Source of the DNA: JANNOG01 sp964516515
GTDB lineage: Bacteria > Actinomycetota > Actinomycetes > Actinomycetales > JBBAYJ01
Direction: 5' to 3'
Assembly (NCBI GenBank): GCA_964516515.1
Contig: CAZEYA010000001.1
Location: 1 to 64,000 of the forward strand
Length of the DNA: 64,000 bases
The stretch's first letter is position 1; each line of letters begins with the position of its first letter. Positions 31,776-40,294 of the stretch are shown here, piece by piece. The translations under genes were made by a program, and so were the position numbers. The notes beneath the pieces were generated by a model. It was not told the origin of the DNA. It was given only the letters and a program-made list of their open reading frames with translations, and did no database searches.

Positions 31776-33998
31776 TCACCGGGTGAAGAACAACGCCCAC
31801 GTCATGAGGCGACCAATGTCCCGGGGCGCGGTGTCGCGCACCCGCAACGTCCACGTCCCCGTCACGGCAGTGCCGACCAGGGCCGCCAGAGCGGGGGTCG
31901 TGGTCGCGTCGTAGGCCGCCACGATGTCGTCCCGCGACCCGCCGGTGCGCTGATGCAGCGGCACCGCCGCGCCGGACGGTGCGACCAGGTCGACAGACAG
32001 GTCACCGATGAACGTGTGCCTGATGTCGACCTCGACCCGGATGGCGAGCACCGTGCCCGCCTCGCTGACCGTGATCGAGTCCGACACCCCGGCGGCTCTG
32101 TTGTCGGGAATCGCGAGATTGGGGCTGGAGCGCCGTTCGATGACCTGCTCCGCGGGCATGGCGCGCACCTCCAGCCACCATCTGTCCAGGCGCCCGGTGC
32201 TGCCGCCGGCCGTGTCCACGACGCGCAATGTCCACGTCCCGGTCACCGGCCGGTTCAGCAGCGGCGCCAGCACTGCGGCACCGGCCGCCGAGTCATAGGT
32301 GACGTGCAGGTCGTCGGCTGTGCCGCCCGTGCGGTCCCGCAACGTGACGGCCGTACCGTCGGGAGCGACGAGCACCACTCGCAGATCACCGACGGTCGAG
32401 TGCAGGATGTCGACGGTCACGGCGAGGCCGGTGAGCAAGCCCTGCGCGCTGACCTCGACTTCGCTGCTCGCGCCGGCCGGGTCACCATCGGGGATGAGCA
32501 GATCGGCCTCGGAGCCGAAGCCGCTCGGCGTGGCGGCGCCCGTGCTGAACTGGATCTGAGGACCGGGGGCACCGACGTCGCGCAGGACCAGCCCGGAGTC
32601 CGAACCGTCCCACAGCCGGCTCGCCGGCGTGGTGGTGCTGGACAGCACGATCCCGGAGCCGGCGACGAAGAGATCGGTGGCGTCGCCGAGGTTGCGGTTG
32701 TGCTCCAGGTCGAGGTGGCCGTCCGCTTGCAGGAGCGACACCTGGTAGTGCCGCTCCCGCGTGCCGTCCTCCCACTCGTTGGAGCCGAGCGTGTCGCAGT
32801 GGTACACCGCCAGCCCGCTGGCGGGCAGCGCAGTGTCGCGGCCGGTCGCGGTGCGATTCTCCACCAGGAAGTACTCGTTCGGCCGGTTGGTCTCGAACTT
32901 CAACAGGCGTGCGGGCTGACCGGCACCCGCGGTGTACTGCCCCGGACTGTTGATCACGATCACCTCGTCGCACCAGCCCACCAGGTCCCGCAAGTACGCG
33001 CACACCGCGGCGGGCGAGCGGCCGCTGCCCAAGTGGTTGCCCGAGCCCATCAGGCAGAACGAGCCGATGCCGGCGCTCTCCTCAAGGTCGCCGTCGCGCT
33101 CGCCGTAGTCGTAGATGTCGGGAAAGCGGCACAGCAGGTGCCCGCTCTCGTGGCAGAACGTGCCGATGCTGAGGTCGACGGCGTTACGACCCATGCTCGT
33201 GAGCATGTAGAACCGCGTCCGCATCGAACCGAACGTCATCACCCGCTGCGCGTTGTGGGGCCATAACTCGCCCTGGTAAAGGGTCCGGCCAGCATAGAGG
33301 AAGTTGACGGCGTCGACGGTCCGCTCGCCGAGGGAGTCGAAGTCGGCCAGGTTGACGCCAAACTGCGTGACCGCCGCGGTCAACGCGTCGGGGACCAGCG
33401 AGTTCTGGATGTAGAACGCCTGCGGCTGCGGCAGCCTCACGGGTCCGACGACGACATTGCTGTAGTCGAGCTTGCCTGCGGACGCTTCCAGGTAGTAGTC
33501 GCGCACCGAACCACGATTGCCGCTGCGGCTGTAGCCAGGCGCATTCAGCAGGGCCGTCACATCTGCCGGCGTGACGGTCGAGGTCACGTCGGAGAATTCC
33601 ACGAGCACCGTGAGGCCCTTGACCGCGCCCTGGCTGACGCGTCGACCGGTCAGCAGGCCACGGTTGGCGCCGAACGTTCGCGACATGCCGGCGTGCGGTG
33701 CCGCCGGCGGACGTAGCGTGCGGTACCGGGAACCGGCGACCTCCGCCCGCACCGATGCGGACTCCCTGAGATGCCGCCGCAGCCCCGGCGGCGGCGGCTT
33801 GTCGACCGGCACACCGGAGGACACCAGCCGCCCCTCGGTGCGCAGTGCATAGCACCACAGCCCGACGTCGGTGTCGTTGACCACCGTGAACCCTGACACC
33901 GTCTCGTAGCGGGCATGGAACTCATCGCCGGAGACGACGAGTTCGATCGACCCGTCACGATGCGGGAAGGTCAACGTCTCCCCGAAAATTGCACTCAT
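31776..33998 (-). CDS. M6-family zinc metalloprotease with two P domains
   Basis: 740 residues. The N-terminal pro-like region (MSAIFGETLTFPHRDGS...) is followed by the M6 (immune-inhibitor-A-like) domain: LTVLVEFSDV, SVRDYYLEASAGKLDY and the zinc site H283-E-S-G-H287 with Asp294. MGSGNHLGS and AVYHCDTLGSNEWEDG lie in the catalytic domain. The C-terminus has two proprotein-convertase P domains, near residues 495-612 and 624-740 (VGDLRVVLVAPDGT; IGDLSVDLVAPSGA, each ending TGTWTLRV). CGGAGGCCAGG before the ATG fixes the start at 33998. No signal peptide or membrane helix is visible, unusual for a secreted protease family. It may be cytoplasmic, exported by another route, or start misread. Confidence 0.82.
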   Translation of the reverse strand: MSAIFGETLTFPHRDGSIELVVSGDEFHARYETVSGFTVVNDTDVGLWCYALRTEGRLVSSGVPVDKPPPPGLRRHLRESASVRAEVAGSRYRTLRPPAAPHAGMSRTFGANRGLLTGRRVSQGAVKGLTVLVEFSDVTSTVTPADVTALLNAPGYSRSGNRGSVRDYYLEASAGKLDYSNVVVGPVRLPQPQAFYIQNSLVPDALTAAVTQFGVNLADFDSLGERTVDAVNFLYAGRTLYQGELWPHNAQRVMTFGSMRTRFYMLTSMGRNAVDLSIGTFCHESGHLLCRFPDIYDYGERDGDLEESAGIGSFCLMGSGNHLGSGRSPAAVCAYLRDLVGWCDEVIVINSPGQYTAGAGQPARLLKFETNRPNEYFLVENRTATGRDTALPASGLAVYHCDTLGSNEWEDGTRERHYQVSLLQADGHLDLEHNRNLGDATDLFVAGSGIVLSSTTTPASRLWDGSDSGLVLRDVGAPGPQIQFSTGAATPSGFGSEADLLIPDGDPAGASSEVEVSAQGLLTGLAVTVDILHSTVGDLRVVLVAPDGTAVTLRDRTGGTADDLHVTYDSAAGAAVLAPLLNRPVTGTWTLRVVDTAGGSTGRLDRWWLEVRAMPAEQVIERRSSPNLAIPDNRAAGVSDSITVSEAGTVLAIRVEVDIRHTFIGDLSVDLVAPSGAAVPLHQRTGGSRDDIVAAYDATTTPALAALVGTAVTGTWTLRVRDTAPRDIGRLMTWALFFTR

Positions 33999-34249
33999 CC
34001 TGGCCTCCGGAGTTTGGTCCACTGTGATCTGAATCACCATAGTCGTCATCAAGGCCGCTGTGTCCCGAATCGGCCGCCCCGGCTCTGCGCAGAGGCGGTC
34101 GGGCTACTCATGAGTTAGGCTGACCACGTCCGGCGGCCCCAAGGTCGCCCCCACCCGCGGCCGTAACGCCGCGAGGTCGCTCGAATGATGTGATCGCGGA
34201 ACTTCGTGGTGCGCTGATCGACGCGGCCCATCGAAGGAGCTCTATCACC

Positions 34250-35749
34250 ATGTCCTCATTCAGTACGTCTGTGCCGGGCCGCGCCCCGAATCGATCGGCG
34301 GGCGGTCCCCGGCGTCGCCCCACCGGCGGCCCCCGTCGGCGCCCGAGCGGCGCATCCGCACCCCGCGTGCCCCAGCCGTCGGCCCTTGACCTGGCGCTGG
34401 ACGCGGCGGCCGCCGCCCCACAGCCCACTCCCCCATCGTTTCGTGGGTTCGGCCTCGCCGAGCCGATGATCATTACCCTCGAACGACGAGGCATCACGGT
34501 GCCGAGCCCGATTCAGGCACGCTCGCTGCCCGACGCACTGGCGGGTCACGACATTCTCGGTCGCGCCCAGACCGGCTCCGGAAAGACCCTGGCCTTCGGG
34601 ATCCCGATGCTGACCAACCTGGCGGCTGGCCCCAAGGCCCGCCCGAACAGGCCCCTCGGCCTCATCCTGGTCCCGACCCGAGAGCTCGCCGAGCAGGTCA
34701 AGGACGCGCTGGCGCCGTTGGCCCATACCCTGAACCGGTCGGTCACCGCGGTCTACGGCGGCGCTAGCATCCCTCGCCAGGTCGACGCGCTGAATCGCGG
34801 CGCCGATGTCGTCGTGGCGACTCCTGGCCGCCTGGAGGACCTCATCGCGAGGCGCTCGTGCGCGCTGGGGGAGGTCAACGTGACAGTTCTCGACGAGGCC
34901 GACTTCATGGCCGACCTCGGCTTCATGCCGGCCGTGACCCGCATCCTCGACCAGGTGCAGCCCGGCACGCAGCGCATGCTGTTCTCGGCAACCCTCGACC
35001 GCGGTGTCGACGCGCTGGTCACCAAGTACCTCGTCGACCCCGCCGTGCACGCCGTGGCGTCGCCGGCGGCTCGGATCGACAGCATGGACCACCTGACGTT
35101 CGAGGTGGATGCGGAGACGAAGGCCGATGTCGCGGCCGAGGTCGCGGCCCGGCAAGGCCGCACGCTGTTCTTCGTCCGGACGAAGCACGGCGCCGACCGG
35201 CTGGCCAAGCGGCTCACCCGCGGCGGGCTGTCCGCCGGGGCGATCCACGGCAACCTCAGCCAGTCCCAGCGGCAGCGCGCCCTCGACGCGTTCGCGGCGG
35301 GCCGGGTTCCGGTTCTGGTGGCCACGGACGTCGCCGCTCGCGGCATCCACGTCGACGCCGTCGACCTCGTGGTGCACTATGACCCGCCGGCGGACCACAA
35401 GGACTATCTGCACCGCAGCGGCCGCACGGCGCGGGCGGGCGCCCGCGGCACGGTGCTGTCCCTGGTCCTGCCGTCGGAGCGGTCGGGAATCGCGGCGATC
35501 CACCGTCGGCTGGAGACCGGTACGACGGCCGTCGTGGTCGACCCGCGCCACGCAGCGGTCCGTGAGCTGGCGTCGTCCGGGACGCCGGTGATCATCACCG
35601 CCGAACCACGCCGTGAGCCCGAGCGGGCAGAGCGGCCTCACTACGGCCGCGGTGGTGCGGGGGGCGGCAGTGGCCGTGCCCGTCGCACCGGATCGCAGCC
35701 GAGTGCCGGGCGTGGCCAATCTGGTCGGCGCCCACGTCCTAACGGCTGA
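34250..35749 (+). CDS. DEAD-box RNA helicase
   Basis: 499 residues. Motifs in order: SPIQARSLP (Q), AQTGSGKT (I), PTRELAEQ (Ia), TPGRLED (Ib), LDEADFMADLG (II, DEAD), SATLD (III), RTKHGADRLAKRL (IV), VATDVAARGIHVDAVDLVVHYDPP (V) and HRSGRTARAG (VI). The N-terminal 60 residues are Arg/Pro/Gly-rich and the C-terminus is Arg/Gly-rich, both likely RNA-contacting tails. It unwinds RNA in ribosome assembly or decay. GAAGGAGC lies 10 nt before the ATG. It is monocistronic, divergent from the M6 protease, and ends before a strong hairpin. In-frame sequence before 34250 is not coding-like. Confidence 0.9.
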   Translation: MSSFSTSVPGRAPNRSAGGPRRRPTGGPRRRPSGASAPRVPQPSALDLALDAAAAAPQPTPPSFRGFGLAEPMIITLERRGITVPSPIQARSLPDALAGHDILGRAQTGSGKTLAFGIPMLTNLAAGPKARPNRPLGLILVPTRELAEQVKDALAPLAHTLNRSVTAVYGGASIPRQVDALNRGADVVVATPGRLEDLIARRSCALGEVNVTVLDEADFMADLGFMPAVTRILDQVQPGTQRMLFSATLDRGVDALVTKYLVDPAVHAVASPAARIDSMDHLTFEVDAETKADVAAEVAARQGRTLFFVRTKHGADRLAKRLTRGGLSAGAIHGNLSQSQRQRALDAFAAGRVPVLVATDVAARGIHVDAVDLVVHYDPPADHKDYLHRSGRTARAGARGTVLSLVLPSERSGIAAIHRRLETGTTAVVVDPRHAAVRELASSGTPVIITAEPRREPERAERPHYGRGGAGGGSGRARRTGSQPSAGRGQSGRRPRPNG

Positions 35750-35915
35750 GGTCTAGCTGCTGCACCCTCGTCCCGAAGTACTCCTACAGCCCGTACGGGG
35801 AACCCGAGCCACCACCGGCAGCACCGGCGGCGCGATCAACGCCCCCGCCCCGTCGGGGACGACCCGCTCCGTCGCCGCGAGTCGTCGTTTCGTGGCGGCC
35901 GGGGTGCCATGAGGC

Positions 35916-35947
35916 GGGCCCGACACCCCGGTAGGGATGCCGGGCCC
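35916..35947. terminator. Bidirectional hairpin terminator
   Basis: GGGCCCGACACCCC pairs with GGGATGCCGGGCCC across GGTA: 12 of 14 positions match. It lies between the convergent DEAD-box helicase (stop 35749) and nrdJ (stop 35970), 22 bp past the latter. No U-tract. The rest of 35750-35915 shows nothing recognisable. Confidence 0.65.
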
Positions 35948-35969
35948 GGTCTGCGGGGCGGTGCTGTGG

Positions 35970-38915
35970 TCAGCTGCAGCCGGAGGTGCTGCCGCAGCCT
36001 TCGCAGACGTAGCAGGAGCCCGCGGGACGCATCTTGACCCCGCACGTCATGCAGATGGGCGAGTCGGCGGTGCGGCCCTGCATGGCTTCCATGAGCTCGG
36101 CCGAGGAGTGGACCTCGACCGGCGCTGGCCGCGCGGCGGGCGATGCCACCACGGCCGGTGCCACGGCGTTGGTGTCACCGACGGAGGGCTGCACCGATGC
36201 CTGGGCCAGCTCGGCCGGCTCGGTGTGATGGGACTCGCCCAGGTCGCCGTCGATGCTCGACTCGTCGTCGGGGAGGTAGGAGCCGGTCTCCAGCTGCCGC
36301 TGTCGCTCGCTGGCGGAGTGGATGCTCATCGCCGCACGGGTGTCGTACGGCAGGTAGTCCAGGGCCAGCCGCCGGAACACGTAGTCGACGATCGAGGCGC
36401 TCATCCGGACGTCGGGGTCGTCAGTCAGACCGGCCGGTTCGAAGCGCATGTTGGTGAACTTCTCGACGAACGTCTCCAGTGGGACCCCGTACTGCAGGCC
36501 GATCGATACGGCGATGGAGAAGGCGTCCATCATCCCAGCCAGCGTCGAACCCTGCTTGGCCATCTTGAGGAACAGCTCACCCAGGCCGTCGTCGGGGTAC
36601 GACGAGGAGATCATGTACCCCTGCGCACCGCCGACGGTAAAGCTGGTCGTGCTGGCGGGCCGCTTCTTGGGCAGCCGCTTACGGATCGGGCGGTACTCGA
36701 CCCGGACCTTGGGCTCCGGCGCCGCGACAGCGGCGGCAGGCGCTGTCGCACCCGCAGTCGCCGCCTCCGGCGTCGCCGAGCCGTGGGCCGCGGTGTTGGT
36801 GGGCGTCGACGACCCGGAACTCAGCGGCTGGCCGACCTTGCAGTTGTCGCGATAGATCGCCAATGCCTTGAGGCCCTTGCGCCAGCCCTCGTGGTAGACC
36901 TCCGCGACATCGGCGACCGTGGCCTCCTCCGGCATGTTGACGGTCTTGGAGATGGCCCCTGACAGGAACGGCTGGACCGCCGCCATCATCCGGACGTGGC
37001 CCATCGGCGCGATGGACCGCTTGCCGACCGCGCAGTCGAAGACGGCGTAGTGCTCCGGCCGCAGACCGGGGGCGTCGACGACGTGGCCATGCTCGGCGAT
37101 GTAGGCGACGATGGCCTCGACGGTCTCCTCGGCGTAGCCGAACATCCGCAGCGCGCGCGGGATCGTCTGGTTGACGATCTGCATCGAGCCGCCGCCGACC
37201 AGCTTCTTGAACTTGACCAGGCTGAAGTCCGGCTCGATGCCCGTGGTGTCGCAGTCCATCATGAAGCCGATGGTGCCGGTGGGGGCGAGCAGGCTGACCT
37301 GGGCATTGCGCCAGCCTGTGCTCTCACCGATCGTGTTGCCCTCGCGCCACATCTGGGTCGCGAGGTCCTTGACGCCGGAGTCGAGCGAGCCGACCGTGCC
37401 CAGCTCGTCGTTGGCGGCCGCGTGCTTGCCCATGATCCGGGTATGGGCCGCGGCGTTGCGGGCATAGCCGTCGTACGGGCCCACGACCCCGGCCAGTTCG
37501 GCCGATCGCTTGTAAGCCGTACCCGTCATCAGGCTAGTGATCGCCGCTGCCAGCGCCTGACCCCCTTCGGAGTCGTACGCCAGACCGGAGGCCATGAGCA
37601 GCGCGCCGAGATTGGCGTAGCCGATACCGAGCTGACGGAAGGCACGGGTGGTCTCGGTGATCGCCGCCGTCGGGAAATCCGCGAAGCAGATCGAGATGTC
37701 CATCGCCGTGATGATCAGCTCGACGCTGCGGGCGAACCGGACCGCATCGAACGAGCCGTCCCCGTGCAGGAACGACATCAGGTTGAGGCTGGCCAGGTTG
37801 CAGGAGGAGTTGTCGAGGTGCATGTACTCGCTGCATGGATTGCTGGCGGTGATGCGGCCGGTCTCGGGTGTGGTGTGCCAGTCGTTGATCGTGTCGTCGT
37901 ACTGAATGCCCGGGTCGGCGCACTCCCACGCGGCATGGGCGATCTTCTGCCACAGCGCCCGCGCAGCGACGGTCTCCAGGACCTCGCCGGTGCCACGGGC
38001 CCGCAGCCCGAACTCCCCACCCGCGTCGACCGCCCGCATGAACTCGTCGGTGACGCGCACGGAGTTGTTGGCGTTCTGGTACTGCACGCTGGAGATGTCG
38101 CGACCACCGAGATCCATGTCGAAGCCAGCGTCGCGCAGCGCCCGGATCTTGCGCTCCTCGCGAGCCTTGGTCTCGACGAACTCCTCGATGTCTGGGTGAT
38201 CGACATCCAGGACCACCATCTTCGCCGCTCGGCGGGTTGCGCCGCCCGACTTGATCGTGCCGGCCGAGGCGTCAGCGCCACGCATGAAAGACACCGGGCC
38301 GCTGGCGGTACCTCCAGATCGAAGCAATTCCTTGCTGGACCGGATGCGCGACAGGTTCAGGCCGGCCCCCGAACCACCCTTGAAGATCATTCCTTCTTCG
38401 CGGTACCAGTTGAGGATCGACTCCATCGTGTCCTCGACGGCCAGGATGAAGCATGCGGACACCTGCTGCGGCGCGACCGTTCCGACGTTGAACCAGACCG
38501 GAGAGTTGAAGCTGAATACCTGGTGCAGCAGCATCCAGGTGAGTTCGTACTCGAACATCTCAGCGTCGGACTCGGTGGCGAAGTACCCGTGGTCGCGGCC
38601 GCTCTGGGTGTAGGTGCGCACGACCCGGTCGATGAGCTGGCGCAGGCTCCACTCCCGCGAGTCGGTCCCGACCGCGCCCCGGAAGTACTTCGTTGTGACG
38701 ATCGTGGACGCGTTCACCGACCAGGAATCCGGAAACTCGACTCCCGACTGCTCGAAGATCGTCTCCCCCGTCTTCCAGTTGGTCTGGACCACGTCACGGC
38801 GCTGCCACGTCACCTCGTCATAGGGGTGGACGCCAGGCGTCGTCCACACCCGTTCGATGGTGAGGCCACGTCTGCCGCGCCTGGCCGCTGCGGTCTGTGA
38901 CGTTGTCTGGGTCAT
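35970..38915 (-). CDS. nrdJ: Adenosylcobalamin-dependent ribonucleotide reductase (class II)
   Basis: 981 residues, full length for the actinobacterial class II enzyme, which reduces ribonucleotides using a coenzyme-B12 thiyl radical with or without oxygen. It starts with a short tail and then GLTIERVWTTPGVHPYDEV. FNSPVWFNVG and ACFILAVEDTMESIL carry substrate-site residues. NPCSEYMHLDNSSCNLASLNL contains the central active-site Cys-x-Glu. SLLAPTGTIGFMMDCDTTG is the loop near the substrate phosphate. The C-terminus has CMTCGVKM and CYVCEGCGS, the redox-shuttle cysteines. It follows nrdR on the same strand (124-bp gap). No nrdA/nrdE partner or cobalamin riboswitch is visible here. Confidence 0.93.
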   Translation of the reverse strand: MTQTTSQTAAARRGRRGLTIERVWTTPGVHPYDEVTWQRRDVVQTNWKTGETIFEQSGVEFPDSWSVNASTIVTTKYFRGAVGTDSREWSLRQLIDRVVRTYTQSGRDHGYFATESDAEMFEYELTWMLLHQVFSFNSPVWFNVGTVAPQQVSACFILAVEDTMESILNWYREEGMIFKGGSGAGLNLSRIRSSKELLRSGGTASGPVSFMRGADASAGTIKSGGATRRAAKMVVLDVDHPDIEEFVETKAREERKIRALRDAGFDMDLGGRDISSVQYQNANNSVRVTDEFMRAVDAGGEFGLRARGTGEVLETVAARALWQKIAHAAWECADPGIQYDDTINDWHTTPETGRITASNPCSEYMHLDNSSCNLASLNLMSFLHGDGSFDAVRFARSVELIITAMDISICFADFPTAAITETTRAFRQLGIGYANLGALLMASGLAYDSEGGQALAAAITSLMTGTAYKRSAELAGVVGPYDGYARNAAAHTRIMGKHAAANDELGTVGSLDSGVKDLATQMWREGNTIGESTGWRNAQVSLLAPTGTIGFMMDCDTTGIEPDFSLVKFKKLVGGGSMQIVNQTIPRALRMFGYAEETVEAIVAYIAEHGHVVDAPGLRPEHYAVFDCAVGKRSIAPMGHVRMMAAVQPFLSGAISKTVNMPEEATVADVAEVYHEGWRKGLKALAIYRDNCKVGQPLSSGSSTPTNTAAHGSATPEAATAGATAPAAAVAAPEPKVRVEYRPIRKRLPKKRPASTTSFTVGGAQGYMISSSYPDDGLGELFLKMAKQGSTLAGMMDAFSIAVSIGLQYGVPLETFVEKFTNMRFEPAGLTDDPDVRMSASIVDYVFRRLALDYLPYDTRAAMSIHSASERQRQLETGSYLPDDESSIDGDLGESHHTEPAELAQASVQPSVGDTNAVAPAVVASPAARPAPVEVHSSAELMEAMQGRTADSPICMTCGVKMRPAGSCYVCEGCGSTSGCS

Positions 38916-39039
38916 GGTGTGACTCCCCTATTCCGGTAGCTGCGATGACTGTGACTGTGAACGTGTTGGGCGAAACCGACTGAAGGCGGTGCTGTTGGGG
39001 TCGGCCTCGCCACGGGGTCGCCCGCCGTGTTGTCGGGAC

Positions 39040-39519
39040 TCAGACAGATGTCACTTCTGGGCGTAGCGACAACTCCCGCTCGGCCCGGAGCACGGCGATC
39101 GCCGCCTCGAAGTCCTCCAGGGAATCGAAAGCGCGGTACACGCTGGCGAACCTGAGGTAGGCGACCTCATCGAGCTCCCGAAGCGGCCCCAGAATGCACA
39201 TGCCGACCTCGTGCGCGTCGATCTGGGCGACACCGGTCGCCCGGATGTGCTCCTCCACGTGCTGCGCCAGCAGGGCCAGGCTGTCATCGGACACGGGCCG
39301 CCCCTGGCAGGCCTTCCGCAACCCCATGATGATCTTTGAGCGACTGAACGGCTCCACCACGCCGGAACGCTTGACAACTGCCAGGCTGGACGTCTCGACG
39401 GTTGTGAACCGGCGGCTGCATTCCTGACACTGGCGTCGCCGTCGAATCGCGGACCCATCCTCAGCGACCCGTGAATCAACTACCCGCGAGTCTTCGGCGC
39501 GGCAGAACGGGCAACGCAT
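39040..39519 (-). CDS. nrdR: Transcriptional repressor NrdR
   Basis: 159 residues. The N-terminal zinc ribbon MRCPFCRAEDSRVVDSR and CQECSRRFTT has four cysteines and binds DNA. The ATP-cone follows (VVKRSGVVEPFSRSKIIMGLRKACQGRP) and senses ATP/dATP. It represses ribonucleotide reductase genes when dATP is high. It lies directly upstream of nrdJ and its promoter carries two NrdR-box-like sites, so it likely regulates itself and, through readthrough, nrdJ. The nrdR-chiZ-lexA order is the same as in mycobacteria. Confidence 0.94.
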   Translation of the reverse strand: MRCPFCRAEDSRVVDSRVAEDGSAIRRRRQCQECSRRFTTVETSSLAVVKRSGVVEPFSRSKIIMGLRKACQGRPVSDDSLALLAQHVEEHIRATGVAQIDAHEVGMCILGPLRELDEVAYLRFASVYRAFDSLEDFEAAIAVLRAERELSLRPEVTSV

Positions 39520-39552
39520 GTAGCCTCCGAAGTCGCTGATCGCCCTGGACTA

Positions 39553-39600
39553 CAGAACGAGATGTGCGGGAACCACATCGGTGTAAGTACTAGATGTTGT
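39553..39600 (-). promoter_or_regulatory. Paired NrdR-box-like sites upstream of nrdR
   Basis: Minus strand: ACAACATCTAGTACTT (39600-39585) and CGCACATCTCGTTCTG (39568-39553). Their shared core CATCT(A/C)GT repeats at exactly 32 bp, about three helical turns. Tandem NrdR boxes on the same DNA face are typical of NrdR targets. The first resembles the known box well, the second less so. They end 34 bp before the nrdR ATG. Confidence 0.55.
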
Positions 39601-39665
39601 GGTGAGCCTAGCACTCAGCCCCCAGAAGCGCGATGCAAACGGGTGACTGGGCGCGTCGCCGGCGC

Positions 39666-40052
39666 TCACCCCATCGGCAACCGCAGCCGAGCGCCCAGGG
39701 GCAGCAACGAACCTTGCTCCAGCCCGTTGAGCCGCTCGATGTCGGCCACCACCTGTCGCGGGTCGCTGTTCGGTTGATGGCGCCGCGCCAACGACCACAG
39801 CGTGTCGCCCGGTCCCACCGTGACACTGATCGTCGGCTCCCCGGGCGCAGCTGATCCGTCACCTGCTTGCGCCCCCGGCGCGATCGCCGCAGACACGATG
39901 AGTACCGCCGTCACCGCCACGATGACGAAGGCGACGGCCGCACCCGCCCAACCCAGGCACCGCTTCACCATGCGACCCCTGGCGGTGAGACGCAGCTTCG
40001 GCCCACGCGCGCCGATGGGTACGGCCGCCCTGGCAACCTGCTGTGTGTTCAT
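39666..40052 (-). CDS. chiZ: SOS-linked LysM membrane protein (ChiZ/DivS/YneA-like division inhibitor)
   Basis: 128 residues. A basic N-terminus, one membrane helix at about 35-57 (WAGAAVAFVIVAVTAVLIVSAAI), a short linker and a C-terminal LysM domain (VTVGPGDTLWSLARRHQ ... IERLNGLEQGSLLPLGARLRLP) that binds peptidoglycan. This layout and its position, divergent from lexA and next to nrdR, match mycobacterial Rv2719c and related SOS-induced division inhibitors. AGGAGACGAC precedes the ATG. A LexA-box-like site lies 37 bp upstream. Predicted to delay septation during DNA damage; this is inferred from synteny and layout. Confidence 0.8.
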   Translation of the reverse strand: MNTQQVARAAVPIGARGPKLRLTARGRMVKRCLGWAGAAVAFVIVAVTAVLIVSAAIAPGAQAGDGSAAPGEPTISVTVGPGDTLWSLARRHQPNSDPRQVVADIERLNGLEQGSLLPLGARLRLPMG

Positions 40053-40088
40053 GTCGTCTCCTGCTCCACTAGAATGCCTGTTCGATAC

Positions 40089-40104
40089 TAGTACGTTCGT
40101 TCGA
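40089..40104 (-). promoter_or_regulatory. LexA (SOS) box upstream of chiZ
   Basis: TAGTAC-GTTC-GTTCGA fits the actinobacterial SOS box TCGAAC-N4-GTTCGA with one perfect half and 4/6 in the other. It lies 37 bp before the chiZ ATG. Context beside lexA supports it. Confidence 0.6.
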
Positions 40105-40215
40105 CACATATGATCGAAGACGATCCGTATGGCGTGTCATGGTGCTGGAGGGGTCGGACACAACCACTCGCTCGATCGGTCGATGCGACACGACACGGCA
40201 GCTAGTACGGGTGTT

Positions 40216-40231
40216 TGATACAAACGTTCGA
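40216..40231 (+). promoter_or_regulatory. LexA (SOS) box upstream of lexA
   Basis: TGATAC-AAAC-GTTCGA matches TCGAAC-N4-GTTCGA with one perfect half and 4/6 in the other, 63 bp before the lexA ATG. It would give the usual LexA autorepression. Confidence 0.6.
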
Positions 40232-40294
40232 GGCCGATAGCATTGCGCCTGCCCGGACGGAGACCCACACCACGGCAGGAGACGAGGCAGCACC

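Noticed and set aside
38916..39039. Possible cobalamin riboswitch before nrdJ
   Set aside because: The gap is only 124 bp and lacks the B12-box and aptamer core; nothing supports it.
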